Of a stretch of DNA of 64,000 bases, positions 22,206 to 34,518 are shown one piece after another. The notes beneath the pieces were generated by a model, which did not search any database, was not told the origin of the DNA, and saw only the letters and a list, made by a program, of their open reading frames with translations. This stretch comes from Intoshia linei (Eukaryota; Orthonectida; Rhopaluridae): NCBI GenBank assembly GCA_001642005.1, contig LWCA01000017.1, positions 22,040 to 86,039 of the forward strand, read 5' to 3'. Each line of letters begins with the position of its first letter. Position 1 is the first letter of the stretch. The position numbers and the translations under genes are program-made.

Positions 22206-22550
22206 TTACATATTTTTAAATAATAATAAATAAATTAATTAAATTAAATAAATTTTCCCAAACTCACATCTTACGGATCAAAAACCCCAATTGTCTCTCT
22301 TTTTGAAAATCAAACGAGTTGGAAAATTTAAAAATATATATACGGTGATACGGATTTTAAAATCATAAAAGTTACCATGAACTTAAATTTAAAAAAATAT
22401 CTTCAGGACCAAAACCCCAAATTACCCTTCTTTTTTTAATGAAAACAGCCTTAGAATTTACAGGGTGTACAGTTGTATCCTATTAACATACTTAAAAAAT
22501 TTCAATCCGAATAAGTGACAACTTCACGGTCAAAAATGCAAAATAATATT
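22206..22550 (+). repeat. Dispersed modular repeat fragment
   Basis: The first 126 bases are identical to 14880-15005. Modules 'cttacggatcaaaaacccca', 'caggaccaaaaccccaaatt' and 'ttcacggtcaaaaatgc' follow. No hairpin tail. Confidence 0.6.
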
Positions 22551-22939
22551 AATAATAAATGATCGATAATAAATAATATCTTAATTTACAGTGTACGACA
22601 GCTATTATAATCGGAAAAATATTTGTACGTATACAGGTTATTATTATCATACAAAAATTTCCTGTGGATCATCTTGGTAACGACTGGTTTAAGGGAAAAA
22701 TTTTACCAAACCTGACAAGAAAAACCTCTTAATCCAACCCTATAAGAAAAAATTAGGGTTGGCAATCAATAAATATTAACGGGTAAATTACTGGTAAAAA
22801 TATTTGTATCGCTAAATTTTATTTAAAATTTATAATGGTAAATCCTTACTTTTATAAAGTAATTTGGTTAAAAATGTATGTGTTTAATTATTTGTTTGTT
22901 TGTTGATTATTTGTTCCAGTTTATTTAAGAAAGTAAAAG

Positions 22940-23460
22940 GGGTCGAGAGCCATGAAAAAACTAAAAATAAAATATCAGCATGAGGAAAATACAACGTAAT
23001 AATGAATTTAAAAATTCAAATATAATTATCAGGTGAACGCAGCATTGATAGATAAAATATATTGCGACAAACAATTAATTATCGAGGAAGGACATCGTCA
23101 AATAATACAGAAACTGTGGGACGATGCAGGGGTTCAATCGTGTTATGAACGACGTCGAGAATACCATTTAAATGACTCGTGTAAATAGTAATAAATGTTT
23201 AAATTTATTTTGAATTTTTTTAGTTATTTGAGTGCCTTAGACAGACTTTGTACAGATAACTACACTCCATCCACGCAAGACATATTAAGGGCTAGAACTG
23301 GGACGACTTGGATATTAGAATATAATTTTAACGTTAAAGGCATGAATTGCACCATGGTAGACGTGGGAAAACAGCGAAGTGAACGAAGGAAATGAATTCA
23401 TTGTTTTCAAAATGTAACGTCCATTTTGTTTCTGGTGGCTATAAGTGAGTATGATTAAGT
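22940..23460 (+). pseudogene. Heterotrimeric G-protein alpha subunit pseudogene
   Basis: Three exon relics. About 22943-22997 has RAMKKLKIKYQ; 23033-23187 has LWDDAGVQSCYERRREYHL and NDSCKY; 23224 onward has [20 protein letters not shown] and switch II. The 23188-23223 intron (36 nt) still has good splice ends. Lesions: switch II reads [11 protein letters not shown] instead of DVGGQ, the next Trp codon is TGA (23393-23395), a later Gln codon is TAA (23456-23458), and the first exon lacks a usable donor. Downstream exons (NKKD, TCAT motifs) were not found. The living parent would be a Gi/Go/Gq-type GTPase that relays GPCR signals. Because introns are kept, this is a decayed DNA duplicate, not a retrocopy. 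Confidence 0.8.
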
Positions 23461-24935
23461 TTTGGTTAAAAAAGATAATGAGGTTAATATTTTAATGAAA
23501 TGTTTCCATCCTAAGTTAACTCTTCAAATCAAATATGCTTAACTTTTTTGGGTAATGTATTTCCTGTTTTATTTTTACAATTAACAGTTTATTTTGTTAA
23601 AAAATGAATCCTTTTAAAATTTTAAAGGTAAAAGTGGACAATCAAATGTAAGGATATGAAAATATAGATTTTTTCATTGACCGCGATGATTGAAATCATT
23701 TTCAAATTTTACATTTAATTTTGTAAATAGATCATAAGAATAAATGTAGTTACACTATTCTTGCTGTCGATTTTTTAGGGGATAGGCTGAAAATTAGATC
23801 CATAATTATAATAGATGATGTTTATTGTCAATTTAATAATTTATGGTGCATAATAATTATAATAATTTTCTAACCACTTTTTTTACTGTTGTGCATTGCA
23901 CGCATTTTTTTTATTATTGATATTTTAGAATAGAATGATTGAATCAATTGGTTTTTTTTTAACACCATTATTCATTATGATTTTTTTGAACATTCGTCCA
24001 TAATTTTATTTTTAAACAAAGTCGATTTACTCGACGAACAAATTCAAATGAGCAACGTGGTTGACTATTTTAAAAATTTTACTGGTAAAATATAAAATTT
24101 AAGCAAATCAATTGATTTAGGAGACTCTTATAATATAGATGCAGCTAAGGGATTCATTCAAAATATGTATATTAGCCAAAATGATAACTGTACATTCTAT
24201 CCATTTTTATCCCACCATTAATAAGATTTAATCAAAAATGTCATTTAAACCCCACTGGGAAAAATCGACTTTTACCAACCCAAATTAAGAGAATATCCGA
24301 TTTGACCATATCCTTTGCGCAACAACCTCTTAATCCAAAACCCAAAATAAAAAATCCAATTTTAATACCTAACTGAAGACAAAAAAAATCTCCTTTTTCC
24401 AATATTTTTTTCAAAAATCCGATTTGACAAAATCTTATGATCAACAACTTCTTAATCCAAAACCCAAAATAAAAAATAAATTTAACCAACCTATATTAAG
24501 GGAAAAATCACCTTTTTCTAATATTTTTTTGAAAAACGCGATTTTACCAAATCTTTTGAGAAATAACCTTTCATTTTTTCATAAATGTTATACATGTCCT
24601 GTTTCCTTGGTGTCTAAAAATACAAATATGTTGAAATATGGACCGTAAACTATCCGTACCCTATTTAATCGGTAAACAATTATTTGTTTACTTTATACCA
24701 GAAAATAATTTCCACTATTGACATTATAGAAATAACAACATTTCAATTTTTACAAAATTTATTATATCACCACTAAAATATTTTTAATTTTGCCTATCAA
24801 TTGAATATACAGTAGTTTCTCATTACATCAAGCGTTAATTCCAATAAACCTGCCACAGTGACTAATTTCAAGAAAACTTTACCGTATTAAAAAACAAATT
24901 TACATAATTGTAATTATTATAGTGTACGTAATTAA
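23461..24935. other. Gene-free spacer with low-complexity units
   Basis: No exon found. About 24180-24560 carries two or three tandem units with 'aacccaaaataaaaaatccaa' style text, shared with 2.1, 56 and 59.7 kb. About 24720-24935 is the A+T-rich 5' flank of the MFSD1-like gene, without a clear promoter motif. Confidence 0.45.
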
Positions 24936-26459
24936 ATGTCTCTGGAAAATGAATATTTGTTATATGAAAATTCAGATAATGATGAAAACTCTACCGCCGA
25001 TATGAAACACGATACAATGGGAAAAAGTATAGATGGAAGTCAAGATGATTCAACTGTAATTATAAAATTACCATTTATATTGGGACCATGCTGTCGATAT
25101 TTGGTTGGAATATTAATTGCAATATTATGCACGGGTTCATATTTTAGTTATGATTCACCCGGCTCTATGAGTAAACACTTGGCAGAGTACCCTCTTGAAA
25201 TTGAAAATGACAAATTCATGCTACTTTATTCTCTTTATTCGTGGCCTAACGTCATAATGTCCTTTATTGGAGGTTTCTTAGTGGACAGAGTACTTGGCCT
25301 ACGGTTGGGAGCTTGTATATTCATATTTCTAGTGTCAATCGGGCACGCATTAGTAGTTGCTGGTTTGTTTATGAACAAATTTTGGATCATGTGCCTTGGC
25401 AGATTTATATTTGGACTTGGTGGCGAATCTCTACAAGTCACCCAAAACAGTTATGTAGTCAAATGGTTTGAAAAACACGGTGAATTAAACACGGTATTTG
25501 GCTGTATGCTAAGTTTAGCTAGACTGGGCTCTTCCATGAGTCTCATCATCCTTCCGTCAATATACAAATCTCTGAGTAAATACCATCTATCCAATACAGT
25601 AAAATTAGGATTGACATTCTCGGTCGCATTACTATTTTGTTGTGTATGCTTCATCGTTTCCATTCTATTGATGCATATTGATAAAAAAAAGGAAGTTGCT
25701 GAAAAGATATTTCAAAAAAGCGTAGTAAAGCATACGAATGGTACATACGGAACATTTGATCAGGATCAAACTGACACTACTGAAAATACTAAAAAGATTC
25801 GAATTTATGATATCAAAAACTTTTGTCTATCTTTCTATCTCATTACATTGATAATTGTATTATACTATTTGGCAGCATTTCCATTTGTATCTATCGCAAG
25901 TTCATTTATACAACGAAAATACGAATATGATGATATAACAGCTGGACAGATAGTAGGTGTTATTTATATTGCTTCCGGATTAATATCTCCCTTTATTGGG
26001 ATACTTATAGATAAAGTTGGTTATAATATTTATTGGGTTCAATTTGGTATTATGCTTACTCTATTAGTGCATATTTTATTTTGTTTTACGTTTACTCCCC
26101 CAATTATACAAATGTTGATAATGTCAATTGGTTTCTCTATTGTATCCAGTGCACTATGGCCCATGATTGCAATGACAGTTGATAAGAATTACTTGTCTAC
26201 TGCTTTTGGTTTAACACAATCAGCTCAAAATCTGGGCCTAGCAATTTTTACAATAGTAATTGGTTACATTTCAAAAATATTTGGCTACTTTTTATCCGAA
26301 GTTATATTTGTTACTGTTGTATGTTGTGCCCTTTTAGTTAGTCTATTTTTGTATATCGAAGATTTGAAACAAGGAGAACAGCTCAACATGTCCAAGAAAA
26401 AACATATAAATATACAGATAGCCAAAGAACTTATTAACGAATCCACCGAAATTTTGTAA
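24936..26459 (+). CDS. MFSD1: MFSD1-like major facilitator transporter, intronless
   Basis: A single open frame of 507 residues, ATG to TAA, with no introns. Twelve hydrophobic spans follow an acidic N-terminus. Family marks: GSYFSYDSPGSM after span 1, the MFS loop 2-3 motif GGFLVDRVLGLRLG, the span-4 region GRFIFGLGGESLQVTQNSY, and IALWPMIA-type SALWPMIAMTVD in the C half. Length agrees with MFSD1. Known role of MFSD1: lysosomal dipeptide uniporter working with the accessory protein GLMP. The N-terminus EYLLYEN contains LL with upstream acidic residues, compatible with endolysosomal sorting. The absence of introns is unusual beside genes with an intron every 50-150 nt; a retrocopied parent is possible. 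No decay seen. Confidence 0.93.
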   Translation: MSLENEYLLYENSDNDENSTADMKHDTMGKSIDGSQDDSTVIIKLPFILGPCCRYLVGILIAILCTGSYFSYDSPGSMSKHLAEYPLEIENDKFMLLYSLYSWPNVIMSFIGGFLVDRVLGLRLGACIFIFLVSIGHALVVAGLFMNKFWIMCLGRFIFGLGGESLQVTQNSYVVKWFEKHGELNTVFGCMLSLARLGSSMSLIILPSIYKSLSKYHLSNTVKLGLTFSVALLFCCVCFIVSILLMHIDKKKEVAEKIFQKSVVKHTNGTYGTFDQDQTDTTENTKKIRIYDIKNFCLSFYLITLIIVLYYLAAFPFVSIASSFIQRKYEYDDITAGQIVGVIYIASGLISPFIGILIDKVGYNIYWVQFGIMLTLLVHILFCFTFTPPIIQMLIMSIGFSIVSSALWPMIAMTVDKNYLSTAFGLTQSAQNLGLAIFTIVIGYISKIFGYFLSEVIFVTVVCCALLVSLFLYIEDLKQGEQLNMSKKKHINIQIAKELINESTEIL

Positions 26460-26648
26460 AACTATGTTAAATCTATTAAAATTTTTCTATTCTTGTGCTT
26501 ATCAAGGTGGGTTCCGGTGTAGTTGGGGGTTTTGCGAAATTTTCAAATCTACTAGATTTTGAACTTTACCATTTATTTCGTCAGTGGTAGAAATGAAAAG
26601 GCAATATTAGTGATATGAAAGATTAATATTAAAAAATATAAGAATGGT

Positions 26649-29600
26649 TTAATTTTTACAAATTCGTTTTTCATCGTATTTAACATCTTTGTCTTGATCT
26701 TGATTTGGTGGCTTAATATCTGTAACGTCTGTAACATGCAATTGCTGAATTTTTAAAATCTACAAAAATAATTCGATGGTTATCATTAAAATTATGGCAA
26801 AATATTTTAAGATATTAGTGTACCGAAAATATTCATGAATCATGATACATTCATTTATTAACATTGATGTAAATGCATTTCACTTAAAAGCTGACGAAAT
26901 CATGTGTTTATCTACACTGTAGTTGCAAAAGAAGTATTTGAACAGAAGGATTGATTAATTAGATTTTATTTATCTTTGATAAATTAATTTTTCCAATCGA
27001 GATATGTAAAAGTAAATTTTTAGAAGGTTAAAAAAACCACTTATCTAAAAAGCAAATCTAGGTGGGGTGCAAGGGTGGACAAATGTTCCCTAAAATATTT
27101 GAAGTTGTTGTATTACCATTGTGAAAAACGAAAAAAAATTTCTAGGACCCCTCGCTTACGTTTTATGTACACGGTTCATCATAACATAATAATTTATCAA
27201 TGAGTAGACCAAATAAAATAAATTTTTAATTACGGGTTAAATATATATTTATCTTTATTTGTATACATTTAATACTTTGTGGTTCCTCCTTTAGCGTTGA
27301 TTAGGGATTTAATGCTGTGAGGCATTGAATTTATAAGACTTTTCGATAGTTCTTTAATTGTAGATGAATTGCTCCAGACAAAATTGATGCGATTAATCAA
27401 TTTAGATTTTGTTCTTATTTGCATTCTATAGATATATAGATTCTATACATAATCTGGTGAACCTCATCTTTCAATTTCCACCACAAAATTTATATAGGAT
27501 TCATGTCTGGCGAATTTTCAGGCCAATCCAGGACAGAAATACCCTTATTCTCAAAATAGCAAGTGATGATTTAGCTTTGTGGCAAGAAGCTGAATCTTGC
27601 TGTAATACCAACCCTCCATTTGTATTCCATTCAGTTATTTCATTTAAAAATACTTGTAAAACATTCTTGTAAACTTTTTGTCCATTTTACCTGTCACAAT
27701 CTGTATTTTGCTAATACCCATAACATATAACCACCAAATCATAAATTTACATGGAAATTTTACCGTTTTTTTGATACAATCTGGTCTAAATTCTTCATTT
27801 GACCGTCTCCGTACATTTAATGATCTGTAAGCCAGCACAGTTATCATAGATTCGTCAGAAAATATGACCTATAAATCAATAAATTAACTTGAATTTTATT
27901 AATTAAAATATGATTCAAAATTAGTGAATATTTATATATTTTTTTGAATATAAATGAATTACCTTGCTCCAATCATGTTCAGTCCAACTTTCATACTTTT
28001 TTACCCATTCGAACCTGGATTGTTTCATCTTTATATATAGAAGGGTTTTTTAATTTTAGTTATATCATTTATACCCCGATGCCAACAGTCGACGGTTAAC
28101 CGTAATTCTTGATAAATAACTATTTCGTTGTTTAAGTTTTGTAACAACTTTAGAATAACTCGAATTTCGCTTTTAAATTGCTGTTTTGACAATTATTCTG
28201 TTAATTCTTTCGGTTGTGGACTTTTTCCTACCAGATCTTTTTCGATTTGAACCAAAAATTTGCGTATCATTTGTAAATTTTCAATTTATAAATGAAACAG
28301 TCGATTGAGACACACAAAATAAATCAGTAATAATTTCTTTATAAATTTCTATTGTATAAATTTCGTTAATACGCTATTTTTTACATATATTATTTAAATG
28401 GTGATTTAATCATCATTTTTCAATTATAAATATGTTCAATTTTTTTATTTGATGTAGTATAATTCAACAGTTGTTTGTATCTTAAAATTAATATTGTGGT
28501 GTAGTTAATAAAAATATATAGCCATGAAATGAATATATAAAAAATTATTATAATAATATAATCATTGATCAACCCTGTATCGACCCAATAATGATCATTA
28601 ATCTAGGTATTATTTTTTATGCTAGTAATATCAGTTAAATAACGTTGTACATTTTCGAAAGAGAACTTGCCGAAAATGTCGATTTTGATGCAGTTGAACA
28701 ACTCAACAGTATTTGAATGTTCAACATTGAAAAATTTGAAAGACGTTCGAAATAGCGCTCATCATAATAGCAACGTTAAAAATAGCAAGTATTGCAAAAA
28801 GCATCATAACAGCGACTATTACAATTAGTATCATAATAGCGACGATTAAAAAAAGCTTCATAACAGTGACTATTACACTAACCATCATAATAGCAAAGAT
28901 TTTATAAAATCATTTTTTTGATCCAAAATATGATTAGGGTTTAAGGGTTTATTTTTGGTACTAGAATGTAATGAGGATCTTTACAGTTCATTTTTTAAAC
29001 CAAAATATGATTAGGGTTTTTAAAAGGTTTATTTTTTGTACTATAATGTAAAGAGGGTATTAAAGGTTTATTTTTTGAACCAAAATATGATTAGGTTTTT
29101 AAAGTGTTTATTTTTTGTACCAAAATATAATGAGGGTCTTTAAGGTTTATTTAAAGGATAAAGTTTATCTATAAGGATACATGTATGTACAAAATAATGC
29201 ATAATAACTATTATCCATTTATTCAAAATCAATACTTTTATCAATTACATATTAACGTAAAATTAGTGTCATTAATTGCATTTCTTATGTTGTATATCGT
29301 ACACCTTTTTACAGATATTTTACAACAAAAAAAAATTTCATTTAATAATATTTAATTGATCGTATTATAACGTAGCTTTGTAACAACAAATAGAAATGTT
29401 AAAATGATATCCTAAACATAATATGGTTAAAAAATAAATTTTAAAAACCCTAATCATATTTTGGTACAAAAAATAAACCTTCAAAACCTTCATCATATTT
29501 TGGTATAAAAAATAAACCTTCAAAACCATCATTACATTTTGGTTCAAAAAAATCATGTTATAAGATTTTATAAAATCTTCGATATTATAATGCTTTTTCT

Positions 29601-31812
29601 AATAGTCGCTATTTGATAGTTGCCGTTATGATGCCTTTTGCAATAGTCGCTGTCATTAACGTTCACTGTATAATTTTTGTAGAATGAAAATTAAAAAAAA
29701 AAAATATAAATTATTATTGTTGGTAGCAATATATTAATAAATAAGAATTTGAATTTAAAGAAATTATATGCGTTTGGGCGTTTAATAATTATTTTTACCC
29801 CTGGCTGAAAATTCTAGATTCGCCACTGATAAGGTAACATTGAGTAAAAACTCATTCAATTAAAAACAACAACAAATGTGACACATAAAAAATTGCGACA
29901 TGACTAATACAGGAGTTATTCAGGTAATTACAAATTTCTAATAATCTACATCTTTTTTCGATTCAAATTAAATTACCATTTCAATATCAATTATATTTCA
30001 ATATTCAATTTAAATTTTAGCTTTTTAAATCGATCTTATAATAAAATAACAAATAAATCAATTTTGATAATATTAAAATTACATATTATTAAAATATTTT
30101 TACCAAACTGTCAAAAGAGAATTTTCAAGTTACTTTTTTATCAAACCATATTTAAATAATTAACATGTAAATAAAATTGACGAGAACAATATGCTTTAAA
30201 ATTTACGTTAGAATAAATTTAGTACAGTGAAATTTACAATAATAAATTAAATACCTCTCGATTGATAGTGTCAAATTTTTCTTGAATTTCAGACATTTCA
30301 TAATGTATCATGTGATTTTTCGTGTTTGGTGTAACCGATATACCAAAAATAGATATAGAATAATCTGACATAATGGTAATCAAGATTATTACAATAAAAA
30401 ATGAAAATATAGCCGAAATAGGTAAAATTGTAAGTGGAATATCGTGAAAAATGCTGATAAAAAATTTTCTAAAGGCAACTCCAATATGTTCCAAAGGTTC
30501 AATGATTAATTTGGTAATAGTTGCAACAAGGACCTATATATTAAAATGTACAACAATATAAGTGTATAAAAACTATATATTTTCAATTTTATATGTTAGT
30601 AAATCAGGGGTCAGCAACCTTTTTCATTTAGTGGGCATCTTTTTTATATAAAATAATTATATGGGCCGTTTTTGAAGATTTCAATTTTAACTAAAGAGAA
30701 ACGGTTCTAGTATATTCAACAAAATAAAATCCGAGACGATCTGAAAATTCAGTATTAAAATAATGATAATGAGCCAATTATATTAGAAAATGTTTAAAAC
30801 GGTGTTTCAAAGTTAAAAAATAAATAATTTACATAATTACTTAAAAGGCCACCAAAATTATTCTGTGGGTCACTAATTGCCGACCCCTGTAGTAAATAAA
30901 TGGTTGATCTAGGCTAAAATGGACCAGTTAATTAAACGTGATTGACAGGCCATTGGAAATTGAATTGACCTTTTAAATATTGAATTACCTTATTAGGCGA
31001 AATTTCCCATATAGGTTCGACTAAGATAGCTTTATTATACTCCAAACAAGCATCTTCAGATAAAATAAAATAAGAAGAAACAATTTTGAGAAAATTTTGT
31101 TGACCACAATTAAAATTGTTTTTATTTTTTGAAATTTGAGTAAGTTTTTTTGCTTTTTCAGTTTGATAAAGAAGAAATGCATTCCATGGTAAACTTAGTA
31201 AAAATACATATGGAGTCGATTTTAAAATGCATTGATACAAGCTAATATTCACTTTCAGAAAAAATTGTATAATGTATAAAATTAGGGCAATACACAGAAT
31301 TGTACAAAAAATATATCGAGAATTTTCTATACAAAAGTTTACTGCTTGGTTTAAAGAAGAATAATCATCATCGAAATAGTTGAAATTTTTATATTCTTGA
31401 TCCTGATCAGTTTGTTCAATATGAATAATCATTTTTATTAAAAAATCGTGGACTCTCTTCATGTATTTACTTTCCACTTTTATTTCTTTTGTGGTGGCAT
31501 ATTTTCGGAGAACATTCAAGTCTTTCTCGGTTATATAAACATGAAGCCGAAAATTGGAATCTTTTGACTTGTATTTTTCTACCAAATGGATCATACGCCG
31601 CAAATATACTTTAAAATGCCTATTTGCCCTGTTCAAATGTAATTCTTTGTCGATGAGTTCGTTTGTATCAACAATATCAATATTTTCCCCATTTATCGGA
31701 TTTAAATTTATCTATAAATTATATATATAGATTATTACTGTTTTAAACTTTTTACTGTTTCAGATTTATTATTGCACACCATTAATAGGCTCAAAACTAA
31801 AATTAACAACAT
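26649..31812 (-). CDS. CLCC1: CLCC1 (MID-1-related ER chloride channel)-like protein, complete
   Basis: Exons 31756-31812, 30989-31711, 30255-30533 and 26649-26759; phases close to give 389 residues. The first exon is a signal peptide (MLLILVLSLLMVCNN). The central exon has two membrane spans and the stretches SLPWNAFLLYQTEKA, FILSEDACLEYNKAIL and VEPIWEISPNK. The third exon has IEPLEHIGVAFRKFF and a further hydrophobic span. These match, in order, the conserved core of CLCC1, including the D-x-C and NPIW-type and EPLKHIG-type motifs. Family role: anion permeation in the ER membrane linked to calcium release and lipid balance. The C-terminal tail is far shorter than in vertebrates. The last exon (26649-26759) is assigned because acceptor and phase fit and it ends in TAA; it lies 3.5 kb away and is less certain. 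Confidence 0.83.
27240..28090 (-). mobile_element. Tc1/mariner-superfamily remnant with transposase pseudogene
   Basis: On the minus strand the frame 27644-27847 (RRRSNEEFRPDC, KFMIWWLYVMGISKIQ) continues, after a shift, into NGGLVLQQDSASCHKA, the second catalytic aspartate region. Further C-terminal text with stops reads toward the usual KGGTTKY end near 27270. Upstream pieces extend to about 28090. It is heavily broken, the ends are not clear, and it lies inside the long CLCC1 intron. Confidence 0.65.
28655..29675. mobile_element. Foldback-type element A (tandem-array inverted arms)
   Basis: Left arm 28750-29160, right arm about 29420-29675, separated by about 250 bases. Outer parts of the arms consist of short units like AGCATCATAACAGCGACTAT. 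Inner parts consist of about 60-base units carrying CCAAAATATGATTAGGGTTT and GGTTTATTTTTTGTAC. The right arm carries the reverse complement in mirrored order. No coding capacity. It lies in the CLCC1 intron 26760-30254. Confidence 0.75.
30605..30889. mobile_element. hAT-type MITE, 285 bp
   Basis: Ends CAGGGGTCAGCAACC and ATTGCCGACCCCTG are inverted. They are flanked by a perfect 8-bp duplication, TAGTAAAT, at 30597-30604 and 30890-30897. No coding capacity. It lies in the CLCC1 intron 30534-30988. Confidence 0.85.
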
Positions 31813-32423
31813 GAAATTAACAAAAAAAGGAAACTATCTTTATTGTTTGAGTCTCGACACTTTTATGTATTTCAATTTCAGATTCAGAATATGAAAAACA
31901 TTTTGTAATCAACAATTTAAAATTTTGGTTAACTCTAGGACCATTTATAGTTTAGCAGTTAAATTAAAAATTTAAACTAAACTTTAGCCCCTAAAATTGA
32001 AATACATTGAATGTATTACATTCTATTGATTTTATTAGTAACCAAGGTAAATATATTTATTTTGAATTTTAGGTTAAAAGTTTACGTATTTTCTCGTTTT
32101 TAATCTTTGCACATTATCAAATAGCAATTTTTTTTTTATCATAATTTAAAATGCTCTAATTTTCATTTATTTCAAAGTGCGCCCTGAAGTAAAAAAGGTT
32201 AAGAAACACTGGCATTTAGTATAATCAGTCCTTCCCAAAAGAGTCCACTGTAAAATTAATTTACATGTTAATATTATTATGGAGAAAAAATCACTTAATA
32301 CCGCCCAAACGAAAAAATTCACTTTTATTAACAGTTTGTTAGAATCTACTTTTTTAATTTTACTAAACCTAAGGAGTCTGTTCATAATATCTATTGTTTT
32401 TAATTATTAGACTATGCTATCTA
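31813..32423. other. 5' flank of CLCC1-like gene
   Basis: No exon and no clear repeat. It must hold the CLCC1-like promoter; only general A+T-rich sequence is visible. Confidence 0.4.
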
Positions 32424-33705
32424 TTAGGTTGCCCATAAAGTTATGTCGCTTTTATTTTCACAATGTTTTTTAATCATTATATGATCAAAAACATTTAAAC
32501 TAATTTGAAATTAACAATGCTTTTGGATAAAATGTTTAATGATGCATCAGATGGAAGTATAAATTATTTATATACACAAATATTTATTATGAATTTAGAC
32601 AAAAAACTTTGTGATTTTGAAGAACATATTCGCCATATTCAATTATATGAGTATAATAATTCTCATTCTGCTGTTAAAGCAACTCAAAATATATGTAGTG
32701 TGTATGGTCAAGATGTCATACAACGAAGAAAAACACAAAGATGGTTAACCAAGTTCATTAAAAAAAATTATATGCTTAAGGGATGCCCAACGTTCCGGTA
32801 GACCTCTCTTGGGTGATATTGATTCAATAAAAGAAGCATTGAACATCTCTCCTATTCAAACATGTAGATCGCTTACTAATGTTGCTGGTTGTTCAAAATC
32901 AAGTGTGTTTAATATGTTAAAAAGAATGAAAAAGGTCAATAGGTTTGGTATATGGGTTCCTCACTTATTGTCAAATCAGCAGAGATTAAATAGAGTTAAT
33001 TTATGTTCCTCTTTATTATTTCGACTGAAGAGTGAAGCATTTCTGGAATATGTGATAACTGGAGATGAAAAGTGGATTCAATGTGACAATACAAGACTTA
33101 AAAAACAATGGTTATCATCCGGCCAACAACCAGTGTGTACTCCAAAACCATACATGGAAAAAAGGTAATGTTGTGTATATGGTGGGATATGAAGGGCGTA
33201 TTGTTTTATGAATATCTTAAAAACAATGAAACGATTAATTCTGATAAATATTGTGAACAATTAGAAAAATTGAACCAAGATATCCAAATAAAAAGGCCTA
33301 AAATGTTCAATAGGTGTAAAATAATATTGCATCATGACAATGCTAAACCACATACTTTTAAAAAGACTCGTAATTTTTTAAGGGACTTAAATTATGAAGT
33401 ATTAGCGCACCCACCATATTCACCAGATATTGCACCTTCAGACTACCATCTTTTCAGATCCATGAGCAACCATTACCAAGACAAAAAATACAGTTCAATT
33501 CAGGATTAAAATTGGACATAGATGACTTTTTGCTTTGTAAAGATACCAATTTTCATTCAAGTGGAATATATAAACTACCACAACGCTGGGAAAGAATTGT
33601 GGAATCTAACGGAGATTATTTTATCAGTTAAATTAATTTATAAACACTTAAAATAAACGTTTTAGTTTTAGTCTATAAAATGAAATTATTTATTGGACAA
33701 CCTAA
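32424..33705 (+). mobile_element. mariner transposon, full length, inactive
   Basis: Inverted ends TTAGGTTGCCC and GGACAACCTAA with TA on both sides (32422-32423 and 33706-33707). Length 1282 bp is typical of mariner. It carries one transposase gene with frameshifts. Confidence 0.88.
32518..33630 (+). pseudogene. mariner transposase, frameshifted
   Basis: The reading frame is split into pieces 32505-32801, 32809-33168, 33108-33509 and a rest. Motifs in order: EHIRHIQLYEY, SGRPLL-like text at the first shift, ITGDEKWIQCDN (first Asp), LHHDNAKPHT (second Asp) and PPYSPDIAPSDYHLF (third Asp, DD34D). The C-terminal FHSSGIYKLPQRW-like part follows another shift. At least three frame breaks, so inactive. 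Confidence 0.85.
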
Positions 33706-34518
33706 TATTATAGTCTAGCTATATTTCCCTGTAACGTCAATTTATTCAAATTTTACTTAATTTTTCCAGTATTGTGTTATATAATATTAAATAATTTATG
33801 TTATTTATATTGTGAGTTAATATCTCATTATTTACTTTAATATAATTCTCCAAATCACCTAAATTTGCCTTGTAAATATTTGTCATGTCATTAATCTGAA
33901 ACTCTTATTAATACCTATCTTGATTACCTGGATAAATTAACTATATATTGGTGTTTACATTAATTATATCAATAGATGCATAATTTGACTTGGCGTTTAC
34001 TTAATAAACAATCTGAATATACACATCATAATGTAATTTATAAATTATCGATTAAATACAGTTAAATAATTAATTAATATTCTAAACACGACATCACTGT
34101 TATAGCAAATTATCAAAATAATATTTATATGCTTAAAATTATAAAAAATCGATATAATGTTCCTTTTACATATTCTAACATTCACGTTTGATAATTAGTA
34201 AATATAGAAAATTAAAACTATTATCACGATTTATGATATTTTGTTCAGGTAAATGACACTTTATGGTAACTAAAAGTATAGATACCAAAGTACAAAATGT
34301 ATTGCTAAATATAAAAATATTTTCAGTTTAAAGTTTTCATGTTAATTTATTTTGTCTCTAATAAATTGGTTCACGTCTTTGTAGCTTATGATTAACTATA
34401 AATAAAATATATTTGTGTTCTATTTATTTCGTTATATTCTATTAGTTGCAAATTAAAGTATATCAATGTAAAATGATAACTTTAAAATTGATTTAAATGG
34501 TTTCACAATAATTAAATA
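33706..34518. other. Intergenic spacer / 5' flank of convertase gene
   Basis: A+T-rich, no exon or repeat recognised. It must hold the promoter of the gene starting at 34519; no motif is clear. Confidence 0.4.

Noticed and set aside
21820-23395. TGA possibly read as tryptophan, because both the Tc1 relic and the G-alpha relic have TGA at a conserved Trp
   Set aside because: Both sequences have other lesions. In the intact genes every conserved Trp is TGG, no in-frame TGA occurs in thousands of codons, and all intact genes end in TAA.
29365-29556. Minus-strand frame with repeated VLKVYFLYQNM peptides
   Set aside because: It is a translation of the tandem units in foldback element A, not a gene.
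32167-32385. Minus-strand frame of 72 codons next to the mariner
   Set aside because: Begins at a non-ATG codon, has no family motif and no splice context; judged chance.
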